The notes beneath the pieces are model-generated. The model searched no databases. It was not told the DNA's origin and was given only the letters and a program-made list of their open reading frames with translations. A DNA stretch of 64,000 nucleotides from G965267185 sp965267185 (lineage in GTDB: Bacteria; Pseudomonadota; Alphaproteobacteria; UBA6615): positions 682,001 to 746,000 of the forward strand of contig OZ253937.1 of NCBI GenBank assembly GCA_965267185.1, in the 5' to 3' direction. The translations under genes were made by a program, and so were the position numbers. Shown piece by piece: positions 53,610-62,956 of this stretch (position 1 is the stretch's first letter; each line of letters starts with the position of its first letter).

Positions 53610-54401
53610 TTGGCCGCGGCGACAAAGAGACAAACTTATCAAAGCAAATCGCTGGAAAAGGGCATTGCGATACTCAATTGTCTCGGCGATAGCGACGGAC
53701 CCTTGCCTTTGATGGAACTGTGTCGGCAAACCGGCCTCGACACAGGTACTGCCTACCGTTACCTCGCAGTTCTGACACGCCACCACTACGTGCTCAAGGA
53801 TCCGGTCACGCGGGAATATTCCCTGAGCTATGGCCTTTTCCGGCTTGCTCACCGCCCGTTCGCGTTAAACACTGTTGCCCGGCATGCCCACCGGTTCCTC
53901 GCCGAACTCAGCGGTATAACCGGATTGCCGGCATCGATCGGCGCGCTCGAAGGCCGGCAGGTTGTGGTGCTTAGTGTTGTTGGAGCTGCGGAAGAAAGAT
54001 TGGATAGTCTCGACGTCACCGACGATGCGCACTGCAGTGCGATCGGGAAAATGCTGCTGGCATACCGCGGTGCGGACTACGTCGCGCGCCTCTACCCGAA
54101 TGTGCCGCTGCGGCGGCATACGGAAGAAACCATTGTGTCGCTAAACGCCCTGCGTACCGAGCTCAGGCAGGCGGCGGAAAATGGTTACGCTGTCGAACGT
54201 GGTGAACGTATGCCCAACTTGTGGGCGGTGGCCGGTGCAGTCGTCAACCCGGCTGGCGAAGCAAACGTCGCGATTGCTGTCGCCGGGCCCGCAAAGCAGT
54301 TTTCGGGCAAACTCGAAGCCCAGCGGGGAGCTCAGGTTGCCCAAACAGCCCGGCAAATAGCGGGCTACATCGTTAGCGCGCCTGACGTTTTCAACACCTG
54401 A
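53610..54401 (+). CDS. IclR-family transcriptional regulator
   Basis: A 263-aa regulator. The N-terminal winged helix reads SLEKGIAILNCLGDSDGPLPLMELCRQTGLDTGTAYRYLAVLTRHHYV. The C-terminal effector domain contains RLDSLDVTDDAHCSAIGKMLLAY, RTELRQAAENGYAVERGERMPNLWAVAGAVVN and NVAIAVAGPA, standard for IclR. The start is TTG, with GAGG 5 nt upstream. IclR proteins usually sense catabolic intermediates, so it may control the neighbouring pathway; its operator is not evident. Confidence 0.9.
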   Translation: MAAATKRQTYQSKSLEKGIAILNCLGDSDGPLPLMELCRQTGLDTGTAYRYLAVLTRHHYVLKDPVTREYSLSYGLFRLAHRPFALNTVARHAHRFLAELSGITGLPASIGALEGRQVVVLSVVGAAEERLDSLDVTDDAHCSAIGKMLLAYRGADYVARLYPNVPLRRHTEETIVSLNALRTELRQAAENGYAVERGERMPNLWAVAGAVVNPAGEANVAIAVAGPAKQFSGKLEAQRGAQVAQTARQIAGYIVSAPDVFNT

Positions 54402-54480
54402 AAACTAAGACCCTTTCTCCTATACACTTTTCGGCAAGTGCCATATTTGCGGGTGGTATCTATCGACCTAGGAGAGGGCT

Positions 54481-55059
54481 ATGGAAACGTTAGATTTCAC
54501 CCCTGAGGATATGGAAAAGCGCATCGCGCGCCTCGGCGACCTGACGCCGAACAAGGCCGAGTTCGCCGAACGCGGCGGCGTACCGCAAGAAGCCTACGAG
54601 TTTGTTGCCGCTAAAGACATTTTCCTTCTCATGGCCAAGCCGAAGCCGGCGGAAAAGCAGAACAGCAAGCCGGCGGTCGAAGGTCCTGACGGCGCTTCGG
54701 TTTACGTTGTCGGCACGCCGCCGGGCGACGGGCCGGCTCTGCACGCCCATATGACGACCTACGAGACCTTTATGCCGCTCACGGGACGTTACCGGTTCGA
54801 CTATGGCCGCGATGGCAAGCACAATGTGGTGCTCAACCCGTTTGAGCTGATCTCGGTGCCGCCGGGAGTCATCCGCCGGTTCGAGAATGTCGAGGACTAC
54901 GAGAGCCGCATGCTGGTGATCATCCAGGGCGAGGACGAAAACGCCCTGAACGACATCATCATGCCACCATCAGTCGGCGAGGAGATCGCCGAGCGGTGGG
55001 GGCCGGAGACCACGGCGAAGATCGAAGAGATGGGCATGCTGTTCAACGCCGACGCGTAA
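54481..55059 (+). CDS. Cupin-domain protein
   Basis: A 192-aa protein. The cupin core lies at about residues 75-150: PALHAHMTTYETFMPLTGRYRFDYG holds the HxH...E-type ligands of motif 1, and NPFELISVPPGVIRRFEN motif 2, where a His is replaced by Arg. It follows the IclR gene by 79 bp with its own ribosome site (GGAGAGG). An oxygenase or isomerase role in the pathway is possible but not shown. Confidence 0.78.
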   Translation: METLDFTPEDMEKRIARLGDLTPNKAEFAERGGVPQEAYEFVAAKDIFLLMAKPKPAEKQNSKPAVEGPDGASVYVVGTPPGDGPALHAHMTTYETFMPLTGRYRFDYGRDGKHNVVLNPFELISVPPGVIRRFENVEDYESRMLVIIQGEDENALNDIIMPPSVGEEIAERWGPETTAKIEEMGMLFNADA

Positions 55060-55072
55060 TTAACGGCCGCCG

Positions 55073-55978
55073 CTACTCTTTCGCCATCACCGCTTTCAGG
55101 TTCTCGTAGGAATCGAAGTAGGGCGTGGGATTGCGCAACTCGGTGATCTCGGCCCATTGCGCGCCGAGTTCTTCCGGCGTCACCGCCGCGTGCGGGTCGC
55201 ATTTGATACCCGTGCTTTCGACGATATGGATTTTCGAATAGTAGCCCGCGGTGGCGGCGATGACATTGCCACCGTCCGTGCAGTCCTCGCTCACCAGATA
55301 GGTGGCCATGGCGGACACCGCTTCCGGGGTTACGAGCTCGGGATCGTATTCGTTGAAGATGCCTGAAGGTTCGGCGATGCGCGTCGCCGCGAGCGGCGCG
55401 ATGGCGTTGACCGTGATATTGTTGCGCGAGCTTTCGATATTGAGCACGTTCATCAGGCCGACGATCCCCATCTTCGCCGCGCCGTAGTTGGTCTGCCCGA
55501 AGGTGCCGTACAGGCCGCCGCTCGACGTCGTCATCAGGATGCGGCCATAGTCCTTCTCGCGCATGATCGGGTAGGCGGCGTGGCTGACATAGACCGAGCC
55601 CATCAAGTGCACCTGAATGACGAACTCGTAATCGTCCAGGTCCATCTTGTGAAACGACTTGTCGCGCACGATGCCCGCATTGTTAATCAGGATATCGACG
55701 GTGCCGAAGGCATCGACGGCGGTCTTCACGATGTTCGCCGCGCCGGTGCGGTCGGCGACACTATCGTAGTTGGCGACCGCTTCGCCGCCGGCTTGCTTGA
55801 TTTCGTCGACGACCGCGTCAGCCGGCGATTGTGAACCGCCGCTGCCGTCGACGGCGCCGCCCAGATCGTTGACCACCACTTTGGCGCCGCGTGCCGCCAG
55901 CGCCAGCGCGTGGCTGCGGCCCAACCCATGCCCGGCGCCGGTGACGATGGCAACCCGGTTATCGAAACGTATGGCCAT
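55073..55978 (-). CDS. SDR-family dehydrogenase, MFE-2 (3-hydroxyacyl-CoA dehydrogenase) type
   Basis: A 301-aa SDR. VAIVTGAGHGLGRSHALALAARGAKVVVNDLGG followed by GGSQSPADAVVDEIKQAGGEAVANYDSV is the pattern of the dehydrogenase domain of peroxisomal multifunctional enzyme 2. LMTTSSGGLYGTFGQTNYGAAKMG supplies Ser, Tyr and Lys of the active site. An approximately 60-residue tail (GYYSKIHIVESTGI..., ELRNPTPYFDSYENLKAVM) is also typical. It probably oxidises 3-hydroxyacyl-CoA in the local pathway. Confidence 0.87.
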   Translation of the reverse strand: MAIRFDNRVAIVTGAGHGLGRSHALALAARGAKVVVNDLGGAVDGSGGSQSPADAVVDEIKQAGGEAVANYDSVADRTGAANIVKTAVDAFGTVDILINNAGIVRDKSFHKMDLDDYEFVIQVHLMGSVYVSHAAYPIMREKDYGRILMTTSSGGLYGTFGQTNYGAAKMGIVGLMNVLNIESSRNNITVNAIAPLAATRIAEPSGIFNEYDPELVTPEAVSAMATYLVSEDCTDGGNVIAATAGYYSKIHIVESTGIKCDPHAAVTPEELGAQWAEITELRNPTPYFDSYENLKAVMAKE

Positions 55979-56218
55979 GATATTCCCCCTGTCGTTCCCC
56001 TCGCGGCCGGTTTCTCCAGTTCGCCGCGTTGTGGCGGGACCTTTCCCGGTTCGCCCATATCAGTCAACCGGCATGCATAACTGGTGTGCCGGAAGATCAC
56101 CGAATTGCGCGTGGATTTTCTGTGTCTCACACGTTAGCTTGCCGCGCCCGATTCAGCGCCTAGCGGCGGCGATACCGGTTGGGCCAAGAATTATCGGCAT
56201 TTCAGGGGGTGGGACGGA

Positions 56219-57130
56219 ATGGCTGAGTTGGACTGGGTACAATATTGGTTCATGTTTCCGGTGGCGATGGGCGTGGCAACGACGGCCATGCTGAGCGGCA
56301 TCGGCGGCGCCGCGCTGTTCATCCCGATTTTTGTGATCATTTTCCCGATGCTCGGGCCGGAATACCCGCTGACGACGGCGGCGGCCATCGGTTCAGCCTT
56401 GATGACCGAAGTGTTTGGCTTTTCCTCCGGTTTTGTAGGCTATTACCGGAAAAAGCTGATCGACTTTCGAAGTGCGGTTCCGTTCTTAATCGTGTCGGTG
56501 CCGATCGCCATTGTCGGCGCGATCCTATTGGCGACATTGAGTGAGCAGGAAGTATTTCTCAAAGGCGCCTATGCGTTGCTGATGCTGCTGCTCTGCCCGA
56601 TTATTCTGCGCCATACGCCGCCGGAAGACATTGCCGCGGCGCAATCGGCGGGCGCTGCCGCCGTTGATGACGGCCGCGAGATACGCAGCATCACCGGCCG
56701 CGACGGGCAGACCTACACGTTTCGCAAGCCCCGTCTCGGCGTGTTCGGCGCCGGTGCGACGGGGGTTGGCGGCTTTTTGACGGGTCTGCTGGGGGTTGGC
56801 ATCGGCGAAGTGATTATTTCGCAGCTTGTAAAGCGCAACCGCGTACCGGTCGCCGTCGCTGCCGCAACCTCGGTGTTCACCGTTATCGTCACCATCGCGT
56901 CGGCGTCATTTACTCAAGTTACGGCGCTGATCGCCGCGGGCGGCATAAACGCGATTCCGTGGAACTTGGTGGTCTACACGGTACCGGCGGTCATCATTGG
57001 CGGCCAGATCGGCCCGCGTCTGCAAGGCACCATCCCGCAGCGCACGATGGAGAAAGCTATCGCCATCCTATTTGGCATTATCGGGCTTGCTATGGCATTT
57101 ATCGTCTTGCGCCAACTCGGCGTGCTTTAA
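56219..57130 (+). CDS. Sulfite exporter TauE/SafE-family membrane protein
   Basis: A 303-aa integral membrane protein with about eight hydrophobic segments in two halves. The repeats GIGGAALFIPIFVIIFPMLGPEYPLTTAAAIGSALMTEVFGFSSG and GVGGFLTGLLGVGIGEVIISQLVKRNRVPVAVAAATSVF show the internal TauE/SafE duplication with glycine-rich loops. A cytoplasmic loop of about 45 residues joins them. Transport of sulfite, sulfonates or another anion is possible; the neighbours give no clear hint. Confidence 0.87.
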   Translation: MAELDWVQYWFMFPVAMGVATTAMLSGIGGAALFIPIFVIIFPMLGPEYPLTTAAAIGSALMTEVFGFSSGFVGYYRKKLIDFRSAVPFLIVSVPIAIVGAILLATLSEQEVFLKGAYALLMLLLCPIILRHTPPEDIAAAQSAGAAAVDDGREIRSITGRDGQTYTFRKPRLGVFGAGATGVGGFLTGLLGVGIGEVIISQLVKRNRVPVAVAAATSVFTVIVTIASASFTQVTALIAAGGINAIPWNLVVYTVPAVIIGGQIGPRLQGTIPQRTMEKAIAILFGIIGLAMAFIVLRQLGVL

Positions 57131-57160
57131 ACCCCATGCGCAGCGCGCAGGAACCGCACT

Positions 57161-57895
57161 ATGTCACTGGGTCTGTCAGAAAGCCGAAATCGCCGCCGAC
57201 GCCATGGGCGAATGCTTCTGTTGCTGCTGCGTTGGCTGTTTGTTGCCGCCGTGGCCGTCGCGGCAGGTTACTACGCTTATGATTTCGGTTCCGAGTTGGC
57301 GCGCCAGGAAGTCCGCGTCCTGGAAGGGCGGCTGGTTCAAGCCGATGCGGAGAACAGCCAACAGCGCACTGACATTGAGGGTTTAGAAGCGGCGTTACGC
57401 GAGGAGCGTGGCTTGGTTGCCCAATGGCGCGACCGCTACGAGGCGGAAGTACCGTCGACCGACGACGCCGCTCTGCTGGAAATTATCAAGCAACGGATTG
57501 ACGATGGCGTATCGCGCGAGCGGTTGGCCGCGGTCATCGCGCTGGCGCAAGATCAGGACGATTGCGAACCGCTCCCCGGAACGCGCCGGTTCGTGGTGCA
57601 AAATCCGGTCTATTCGGGCGCCAATGACGTGGTGTCGTTTGCCGAAAACGCGATCATTGTCACCGCGACAGGGGAGTCGTCGCTGAATAGCATCGGCCAG
57701 CCGGAGGCCTGGTTCGATCCGGCCAAGCCGGTCACCGTCTACTTCACCCGGCCCGGCGGCGACACAACGTCGACGACCGGCGTCTTGCCGCTGCATCACG
57801 CGGTTGTCGTCGATGACCGCGAGTTCCGCTTCAGTGTTGTGGCCGGGAGCCGGTCTTTCGCCGACATCACCGGTCATCGTTGCGCTTATCCCTAG
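57161..57895 (+). CDS. Membrane-anchored coiled-coil protein of unknown function
   Basis: A 244-aa protein I do not recognise. A basic N-terminus (SRNRRRRHGR) precedes one membrane segment (MLLLLLRWLFVAAVAVAAGYYAY, about residues 18-40), so the bulk should be periplasmic. Residues 48-92 form a coiled coil. The C-terminal region (about 118-244) is predicted beta-rich with two cysteines (DDCEPLPG and the near-terminal HRCAYP) that could form a disulfide. It lies 30 bp after the TauE gene. Possible roles in envelope assembly are inference only. Confidence 0.65.
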   Translation: MSLGLSESRNRRRRHGRMLLLLLRWLFVAAVAVAAGYYAYDFGSELARQEVRVLEGRLVQADAENSQQRTDIEGLEAALREERGLVAQWRDRYEAEVPSTDDAALLEIIKQRIDDGVSRERLAAVIALAQDQDDCEPLPGTRRFVVQNPVYSGANDVVSFAENAIIVTATGESSLNSIGQPEAWFDPAKPVTVYFTRPGGDTTSTTGVLPLHHAVVVDDREFRFSVVAGSRSFADITGHRCAYP

Positions 57896-58213
57896 AGAGT
57901 CCGGGATATATCGGGACGGCTACCCGATCACCGTTGGTGTCAAAAGTTCAATTTAACGTGTAAAACGCGCAAAACGAGGCTGTCATCGCGTACCTTCCCC
58001 GCCCGAGCAGGGCCAGAACCAGCAACCGGGATTCTCAGAAAAGTACCGGTTTACTGCGGTTTGGCGTCTTGCCGGGCGCGATCTTGAAACGGGTTTGAGA
58101 AACGACTAAATCGGGGGCGAATTCGCGATCGGTCACTGATTTTGGCGGCAGACCGTGCCGCTTGGGCACGACGGCGAGAGAAATGCAGAAGTGAATGAGG
58201 GAGCGGGTTAATC
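57896..58213. other. Intergenic region upstream of the gliding-type ABC operon
   Basis: 318 bp without a credible gene. I see no strong hairpin with a T-run and no clear repeat. It probably contains the promoter of the operon; GGGAGCGGG precedes the GTG start at its right end. Confidence 0.4.
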
Positions 58214-59221
58214 GTGGACAAATTGCTGGAAATTGACCGCTTGACCAAGCGGTTCGGTCCAATCACCGCTGTAGACGACATTTCATTTTCGGTCGACCGC
58301 GGTGAGGTCCTTGGTTTTCTGGGGCCGAACGGCGCGGGAAAATCAACCACCATGAAGATGGCGACGGGCTACCTGTCGCCGACGTCGGGCAACATCACCG
58401 TTTGCGGCAACGACATACGCCTTCATCCGATCGAGACGAAGCGGCGTATCGGCTACTTACCGGAAGGCGCGCCGCTGTACGGCGATATGACCCCCAACAG
58501 CTTGCTGAATTTCGTTTGCGATATTCGCAAACTGCCGCGTGACCAGCGGCGCAAAGGATTGGAAGAGGCGATCGAAAGCCTGCATTTACAGCGTGTGTTG
58601 CACCAACCCATCGAAACGCTATCGAAGGGATACAAACGGCGGGTCGGCCTGGCGCAGGCGATTGTCCATGATCCCGACGTACTCGTCCTCGACGAACCGA
58701 CCGACGGTCTCGATCCCAACCAAAAGCACGAGGTGAGGGACCTCCTGGCCCGCATGTCGAGCAGCAAGGCGATCATCATCTCGACCCATATTCTCGAAGA
58801 GGTCGATGCGGTGTGCAGCCGCGCGATTATCATCGCGCAGGGGCGCATCGTCGCCGACCAAATGCCGTCGCGGCTCGAGGAGAAATCGCGGTTCCACAAC
58901 GCGGTCGGTATTCGTATCGCCAGCGAAGGGGCCGAGCTCTGCGAATCGATCCTTAAGGGCCTCGCCGAGGTCGGCGCGGTCGAGCGGACGGTTCAGCCAA
59001 CCGGATTGAGCGAGCTCGTGGCGTTTCCGGCCAATGGCGGCGACATCATCGGGCCGGTGCGCGCGGCGATCGATAGCAACAATCTGAACGTCTCGGAAAT
59101 GTTCGTGGAGCGGGGCCGGCTGGAAGATGTCTTCCGCGACCTCACTGTGGGCGCACCAGCGCTCGCCGATGCCCCCGTGGACACCCCCCTGGATACCAAG
59201 GAGGAGGCTGACCATGCGTAG
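58214..59221 (+). CDS. ABC transporter ATP-binding protein, GldA-like
   Basis: A 335-aa ATPase: Walker A GFLGPNGAGKSTTMKM, signature LSKGYKRRVGLAQAIVHDPDVLVLDEPTDGLDPNQ and switch His ISTHILEEVD. A C-terminal extension of about 90 residues resembles GldA. It starts with GTG behind GGGAGCGGG. It overlaps the permease start by 8 bp. With the next three genes it forms a gld-type export complex, which in most Alphaproteobacteria is unrelated to gliding and whose substrate is unknown. Confidence 0.9.
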   Translation: MDKLLEIDRLTKRFGPITAVDDISFSVDRGEVLGFLGPNGAGKSTTMKMATGYLSPTSGNITVCGNDIRLHPIETKRRIGYLPEGAPLYGDMTPNSLLNFVCDIRKLPRDQRRKGLEEAIESLHLQRVLHQPIETLSKGYKRRVGLAQAIVHDPDVLVLDEPTDGLDPNQKHEVRDLLARMSSSKAIIISTHILEEVDAVCSRAIIIAQGRIVADQMPSRLEEKSRFHNAVGIRIASEGAELCESILKGLAEVGAVERTVQPTGLSELVAFPANGGDIIGPVRAAIDSNNLNVSEMFVERGRLEDVFRDLTVGAPALADAPVDTPLDTKEEADHA

Positions 59222-59948
59222 CACGTGGATCATCTGCCGGCGCGAACTGTCGGCTTATTTCACCTCTCCCGTGGCCTATGTATTCATCGTTATCTTTCTG
59301 GCCTTGGCGGGCGGGCTGACGTTCTTTTTCGGGCAATGGCTCGAACGCGGTCAGGCCGATTTGCAGGTCTTTTTCATCTATCACCCCTACCTCTACCTGT
59401 TCCTGATTCCCGCCGTCGGCATGCGGTTGTGGGCGGAAGAGCGTAAGTCCGGCACCATGGAATTTCTGATGACCCTGCCGGTCTCGACCGGTCAGGCGGT
59501 CATCGGCAAGTTCGTCGCGGCGTGGATTTTCGCCGGTATCGCGCTGCTATTGACGTTCCCGATCTGGGTCACCGTGAACTTCCTCGGAAATCCCGATAAT
59601 GGCGTTATTCTAACCGCCTACGTGGGTAGCTGGTTGATGGCCGGTGGTTTCCTGGCGTTGAGCGCCAGCGTGTCGGCACTCACCAAGAACCAGGTGGTCG
59701 CCTTCGTGTTGTCGGCGGTCATCGGCTTTATCTTCCTGATGAGCGGAGTGGAGATCGTTCAAGCGTTCTTCCGCGCCTGGGCGCCGCAGAACTTTGTCGA
59801 TGCGGTCGCCGAACTGAGCTTCCTCACCAACTTCAACGACCTGTCGCAGGGTGTGATCGATGTGCGCGATATCCTTTTCTTCGCCTCCGTTATCGGGGTG
59901 GCGTTGTTTATCAACACCGCAATCGTAGAGATTAAGAAGAGTGCGTAA
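59214..59948 (+). CDS. ABC-2-type permease, GldF-like
   Basis: A 244-aa membrane protein with six hydrophobic segments. Typical landmarks are WIICRRELSAYFTSPVAYVFIVIFLAL at the start and RLWAEERKSGTMEFLMTLPVS in the first cytoplasmic loop. The family end follows (NDLSQGVIDVRDILFFASVIGVALFINT). It is coupled to the ATPase gene and followed after 3 bp by the GldG-like gene. Confidence 0.9.
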   Translation: MRSTWIICRRELSAYFTSPVAYVFIVIFLALAGGLTFFFGQWLERGQADLQVFFIYHPYLYLFLIPAVGMRLWAEERKSGTMEFLMTLPVSTGQAVIGKFVAAWIFAGIALLLTFPIWVTVNFLGNPDNGVILTAYVGSWLMAGGFLALSASVSALTKNQVVAFVLSAVIGFIFLMSGVEIVQAFFRAWAPQNFVDAVAELSFLTNFNDLSQGVIDVRDILFFASVIGVALFINTAIVEIKKSA

Positions 59949-59951
59949 GTC

Positions 59952-61877
59952 ATGATGGATAAAATAAAAAATGCCGACCGTAGTGTGCTGGCAACACTGA
60001 GCGTCGGACTGGCGATTATCTTCTTCCTGGCGTTCAATGCGCTGATCAACACCGCCTTTACGTCAACCCGTCTCGACTTGACGGAGGACGAACTCTTCAC
60101 CCTGTCCGACGGCACCAAGGATTTGCTGGCGGCCATCGACGAGCCGATCGATGTGCGGCTGTACTATTCCAACCGGTTCAACGAGATCGGCCCGGATATC
60201 GCCCGTCATTCGACCCGCGTGTCCGAGCTGTTGGGCGAGTATGAGCGCCTGTCGGGCGGCAAAGTACGCATCCAAATATTCGACCCCGAGCCGTTCTCGC
60301 CGGAAGAAGACCTCGCGGTCAGCGATGGTCTGCAGGGCTTGCCGTTCGATCAATCGGGCGAGCTGGTCTATTTCGGCGTGGCCGGCACGAACAGCACCGA
60401 CGATAGCGACGCCATCGCGTATCTGGCGCCGGAGCGCAGCCCCTTTCTGGAGTACGATCTCACCCGGCTGATCCACAACCTGGCGAACCCCGACAAGGCG
60501 CGGGTCGGCATTTTGTCCGACCTGCCGCTGCAAGGCACGCAGTTCGATAACTTCCAGCCCTGGCTGGTCGTCGAAGGGATGCAGCAGTTCTTCGACGTTC
60601 GCTTCATCGACCACGACGACACCGCGTTGCCGGAAGATATGGAAGTTTTGGTGATCGCGGCGGTCCACTCGATCAATCCCTCGCTGAATTATGCGATCGA
60701 CCAGTTCGTCATGAAGGGCGGGCGCGTGCTCGCCTTCGTCGATCCGTTCGCCGAGTCAATGGCGCTGGCGGGCCCCGCGAGGGGCCAGTTGCCGCCGCCG
60801 GGCGTGGGAATTTCCGCGCTGCAGCCGCTGATGGCGTCGTGGGGTGTGGAAATGCCGGCGGGCCAGTTCGTCGCCAATAGCGACGATGCGGTGCGGGTCG
60901 GTTTCCCCGATCCCGAGTCCGGGCAGCAGGTCGCCGTCGACTATGTCGCTTGGCTGACCCTCCAGGGCGACCGGTTCAAGACCGACGATACGGTGAGCAG
61001 CCAGTTGCAGCGCATCGTGGTGACCTCGGCCGGTGCGTTCGAGCAAACCGAAGGGGCAACCACGACGTTGGAGCCGCTCATCTTCACGTCGCCGAATTCG
61101 ACGCTGATGAGCGCCTTCGAAATCGCTCAGCAGCCCAACCCGATTGCGCTTATCGAGAAGTTCGAGCCGGAGGACAAATCGTTCTCCCTGGCGGCACGCG
61201 TCTCCGGCGATATCAAGTCGGCATTTCCCGATGGACCGCCGGAAGCCGTTCTCGAAGCGGCGGAAGATGCCGAAGCGGTCAAGAGCGCGCATCTGGCGGA
61301 AAGTGAAGTGCCGCTCAATGCCATCCTGGTCGGTGATGCCGATTTTCTCGCCGACCGGAACTGGGCGCAAGTTCAGGAAATCGCCGGTCAGCGGCTGACC
61401 ATTCCAACGGCCAACAATGCCGACTTCGCGATCAACGCGCTCGACAATCTGCGCGGCAGCCAGGCCTTGGTGGGCTTGCGCGGCCGCGGGCTGTCGGTAC
61501 GGCCGTTCGAGGTGATCGCCGAGATGCGCCAAGAGGCCGACGATAAGTTTCGCGCCCAAGAGCAAGAGCTTCTCGCTAGTATCGAGGAGATCGAGCGGAA
61601 CATCGAACGCTTGCAGCAGGAAGAGCAGGCGACGGGCGTGTTATTGACGGCGGCGCAGCAGCAGCAGATCGACAACTTCCGGGTTCGCATGTTGGAGAGC
61701 CGCCGCGACCTGCGCGAAGTTCAGCGTTCGTTACGCAACGACGTCGAAGCGCTGGAAAGCCGGGTGCGCATCATAAACATCTGGGCGGTGCCGGTTATTA
61801 TCGCCATCGTGGCGGTGCTGCTGGCATTGGTGCGCCGCATGCGGCGGGCGCGGTTCTACCGCGCGGCGCTGCACTAG
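59952..61877 (+). CDS. GldG-like ABC auxiliary protein
   Basis: A 641-aa protein with a membrane segment near each end (about 14-34 and 610-630). The large periplasmic part between them starts STRLDLTEDELFTLSDGTKDLLAAIDEPIDVRLYYSNR, the hallmark of the GldG/ABC-auxiliary family. GRVLAFVDPFAES is a further family block. A coiled coil at about 525-600 (EEIERNIERLQQEEQ) precedes the last membrane helix. It is thought to assist the GldA-GldF transporter. Confidence 0.87.
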   Translation: MMDKIKNADRSVLATLSVGLAIIFFLAFNALINTAFTSTRLDLTEDELFTLSDGTKDLLAAIDEPIDVRLYYSNRFNEIGPDIARHSTRVSELLGEYERLSGGKVRIQIFDPEPFSPEEDLAVSDGLQGLPFDQSGELVYFGVAGTNSTDDSDAIAYLAPERSPFLEYDLTRLIHNLANPDKARVGILSDLPLQGTQFDNFQPWLVVEGMQQFFDVRFIDHDDTALPEDMEVLVIAAVHSINPSLNYAIDQFVMKGGRVLAFVDPFAESMALAGPARGQLPPPGVGISALQPLMASWGVEMPAGQFVANSDDAVRVGFPDPESGQQVAVDYVAWLTLQGDRFKTDDTVSSQLQRIVVTSAGAFEQTEGATTTLEPLIFTSPNSTLMSAFEIAQQPNPIALIEKFEPEDKSFSLAARVSGDIKSAFPDGPPEAVLEAAEDAEAVKSAHLAESEVPLNAILVGDADFLADRNWAQVQEIAGQRLTIPTANNADFAINALDNLRGSQALVGLRGRGLSVRPFEVIAEMRQEADDKFRAQEQELLASIEEIERNIERLQQEEQATGVLLTAAQQQQIDNFRVRMLESRRDLREVQRSLRNDVEALESRVRIINIWAVPVIIAIVAVLLALVRRMRRARFYRAALH

Positions 61878-61897
61878 AGCGATAGGGGGGACTGAGC

Positions 61898-62956
61898 ATG
61901 AGCCCGCGAATTTTTCTCGGCTGGCTGGTCGTCACCGTCGTTACGGTGGTACTGGCCGTATTTGTCGTATTGGACCGGCCGACGGCGAAGTTCGATCCGG
62001 TGTCGCGCGAGCCGGTTTTCGAGACCTTGCGCGCCAATCCGGATGCCGCCGCCAAGGTGGAAGTGAAAAGCCGCTTCGGTTCGTTTTCGATGGTGCGCAA
62101 AGACGGCGTTTGGTCGACACCCGACCGGTTCGATTATCCGATCGACCAAAACGACGTGCGGCGTTTGATCGTCGGCATTTCCGACATGCGCTACATCGAG
62201 CGCAAGACATCGCGGCCGGAGCGCTTCGAACGCCTCGAGGTCGACGATGTGGACGGCATCAACGCGGAATCGGCCTATGTGCGGATTGCCGATGCCGACG
62301 ACAAGGTGCTGGCCGAAGCGATTATCGGCCGGCCCAGCGCGCGCTTTATCGACGGCTCGTCGAGCGGTACCTACATTCGCGAACCCGATACCAACAATGT
62401 GTGGCTGGTCAGCGGGGTCGCGAGCGTACAAACCCGCCTGATCCCCTGGCTGGAGCGCACGATCGTGTCGGTGCCCGCCAACACGGTGGCGGGTATCGAG
62501 CTCGGCAGCGGGGATGAGGCCGTCATGCTCTCGCGCGAGACGCCTGACACCGACGATTTCGTGCTCGCCGATGCGCCGGACGACCGCGCCTTGAATGGGC
62601 GCAAAGTGACGACTATCAGCCGGGCTCTGGCGAATGTCGATCTGGAGGATGTCAAACCGCGCGCCGACTTGGCGCTGCCCGACGATGCGCAAACCGCCAA
62701 AGTCACGACGTTCGATGGCGTTACGGTGACCGCGCGGCTGGCGCAAATCGACAACAAAGCGTGGGGCACGTTCGAAGCTGCTTACACCGGCGATCCGGCC
62801 GATCAGTCGGAGGAGGCGAAAGCGGCGCGGGCCAGCGTCGAGGAGATCAACCGGCGCGTCGGCAACTGGGTGTACTGGGTGCCGAGCGCGACCTACGAAA
62901 ACCTCACGACTACGCTCGACGGCGTTCTCGAGGCCAAGACCGACGAAGCTTCCTAG
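61898..62956 (+). CDS. DUF4340 protein of the gliding-type ABC operon
   Basis: A 352-aa protein with one N-terminal membrane segment (FLGWLVVTVVTVVLAVFVVL) and a periplasmic remainder. DGVWSTPDRFDYPIDQNDVRRLIVGISDMRYIERKTSRPE and the LSRE...NGRKVTTISRALANVDLEDVKP repeats match DUF4340, which regularly follows gldG. AGGGGGGA precedes the ATG. Its TAG stop is partly formed by the left end of MITE-like copy 2. Confidence 0.85.
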   Translation: MSPRIFLGWLVVTVVTVVLAVFVVLDRPTAKFDPVSREPVFETLRANPDAAAKVEVKSRFGSFSMVRKDGVWSTPDRFDYPIDQNDVRRLIVGISDMRYIERKTSRPERFERLEVDDVDGINAESAYVRIADADDKVLAEAIIGRPSARFIDGSSSGTYIREPDTNNVWLVSGVASVQTRLIPWLERTIVSVPANTVAGIELGSGDEAVMLSRETPDTDDFVLADAPDDRALNGRKVTTISRALANVDLEDVKPRADLALPDDAQTAKVTTFDGVTVTARLAQIDNKAWGTFEAAYTGDPADQSEEAKAARASVEEINRRVGNWVYWVPSATYENLTTTLDGVLEAKTDEAS

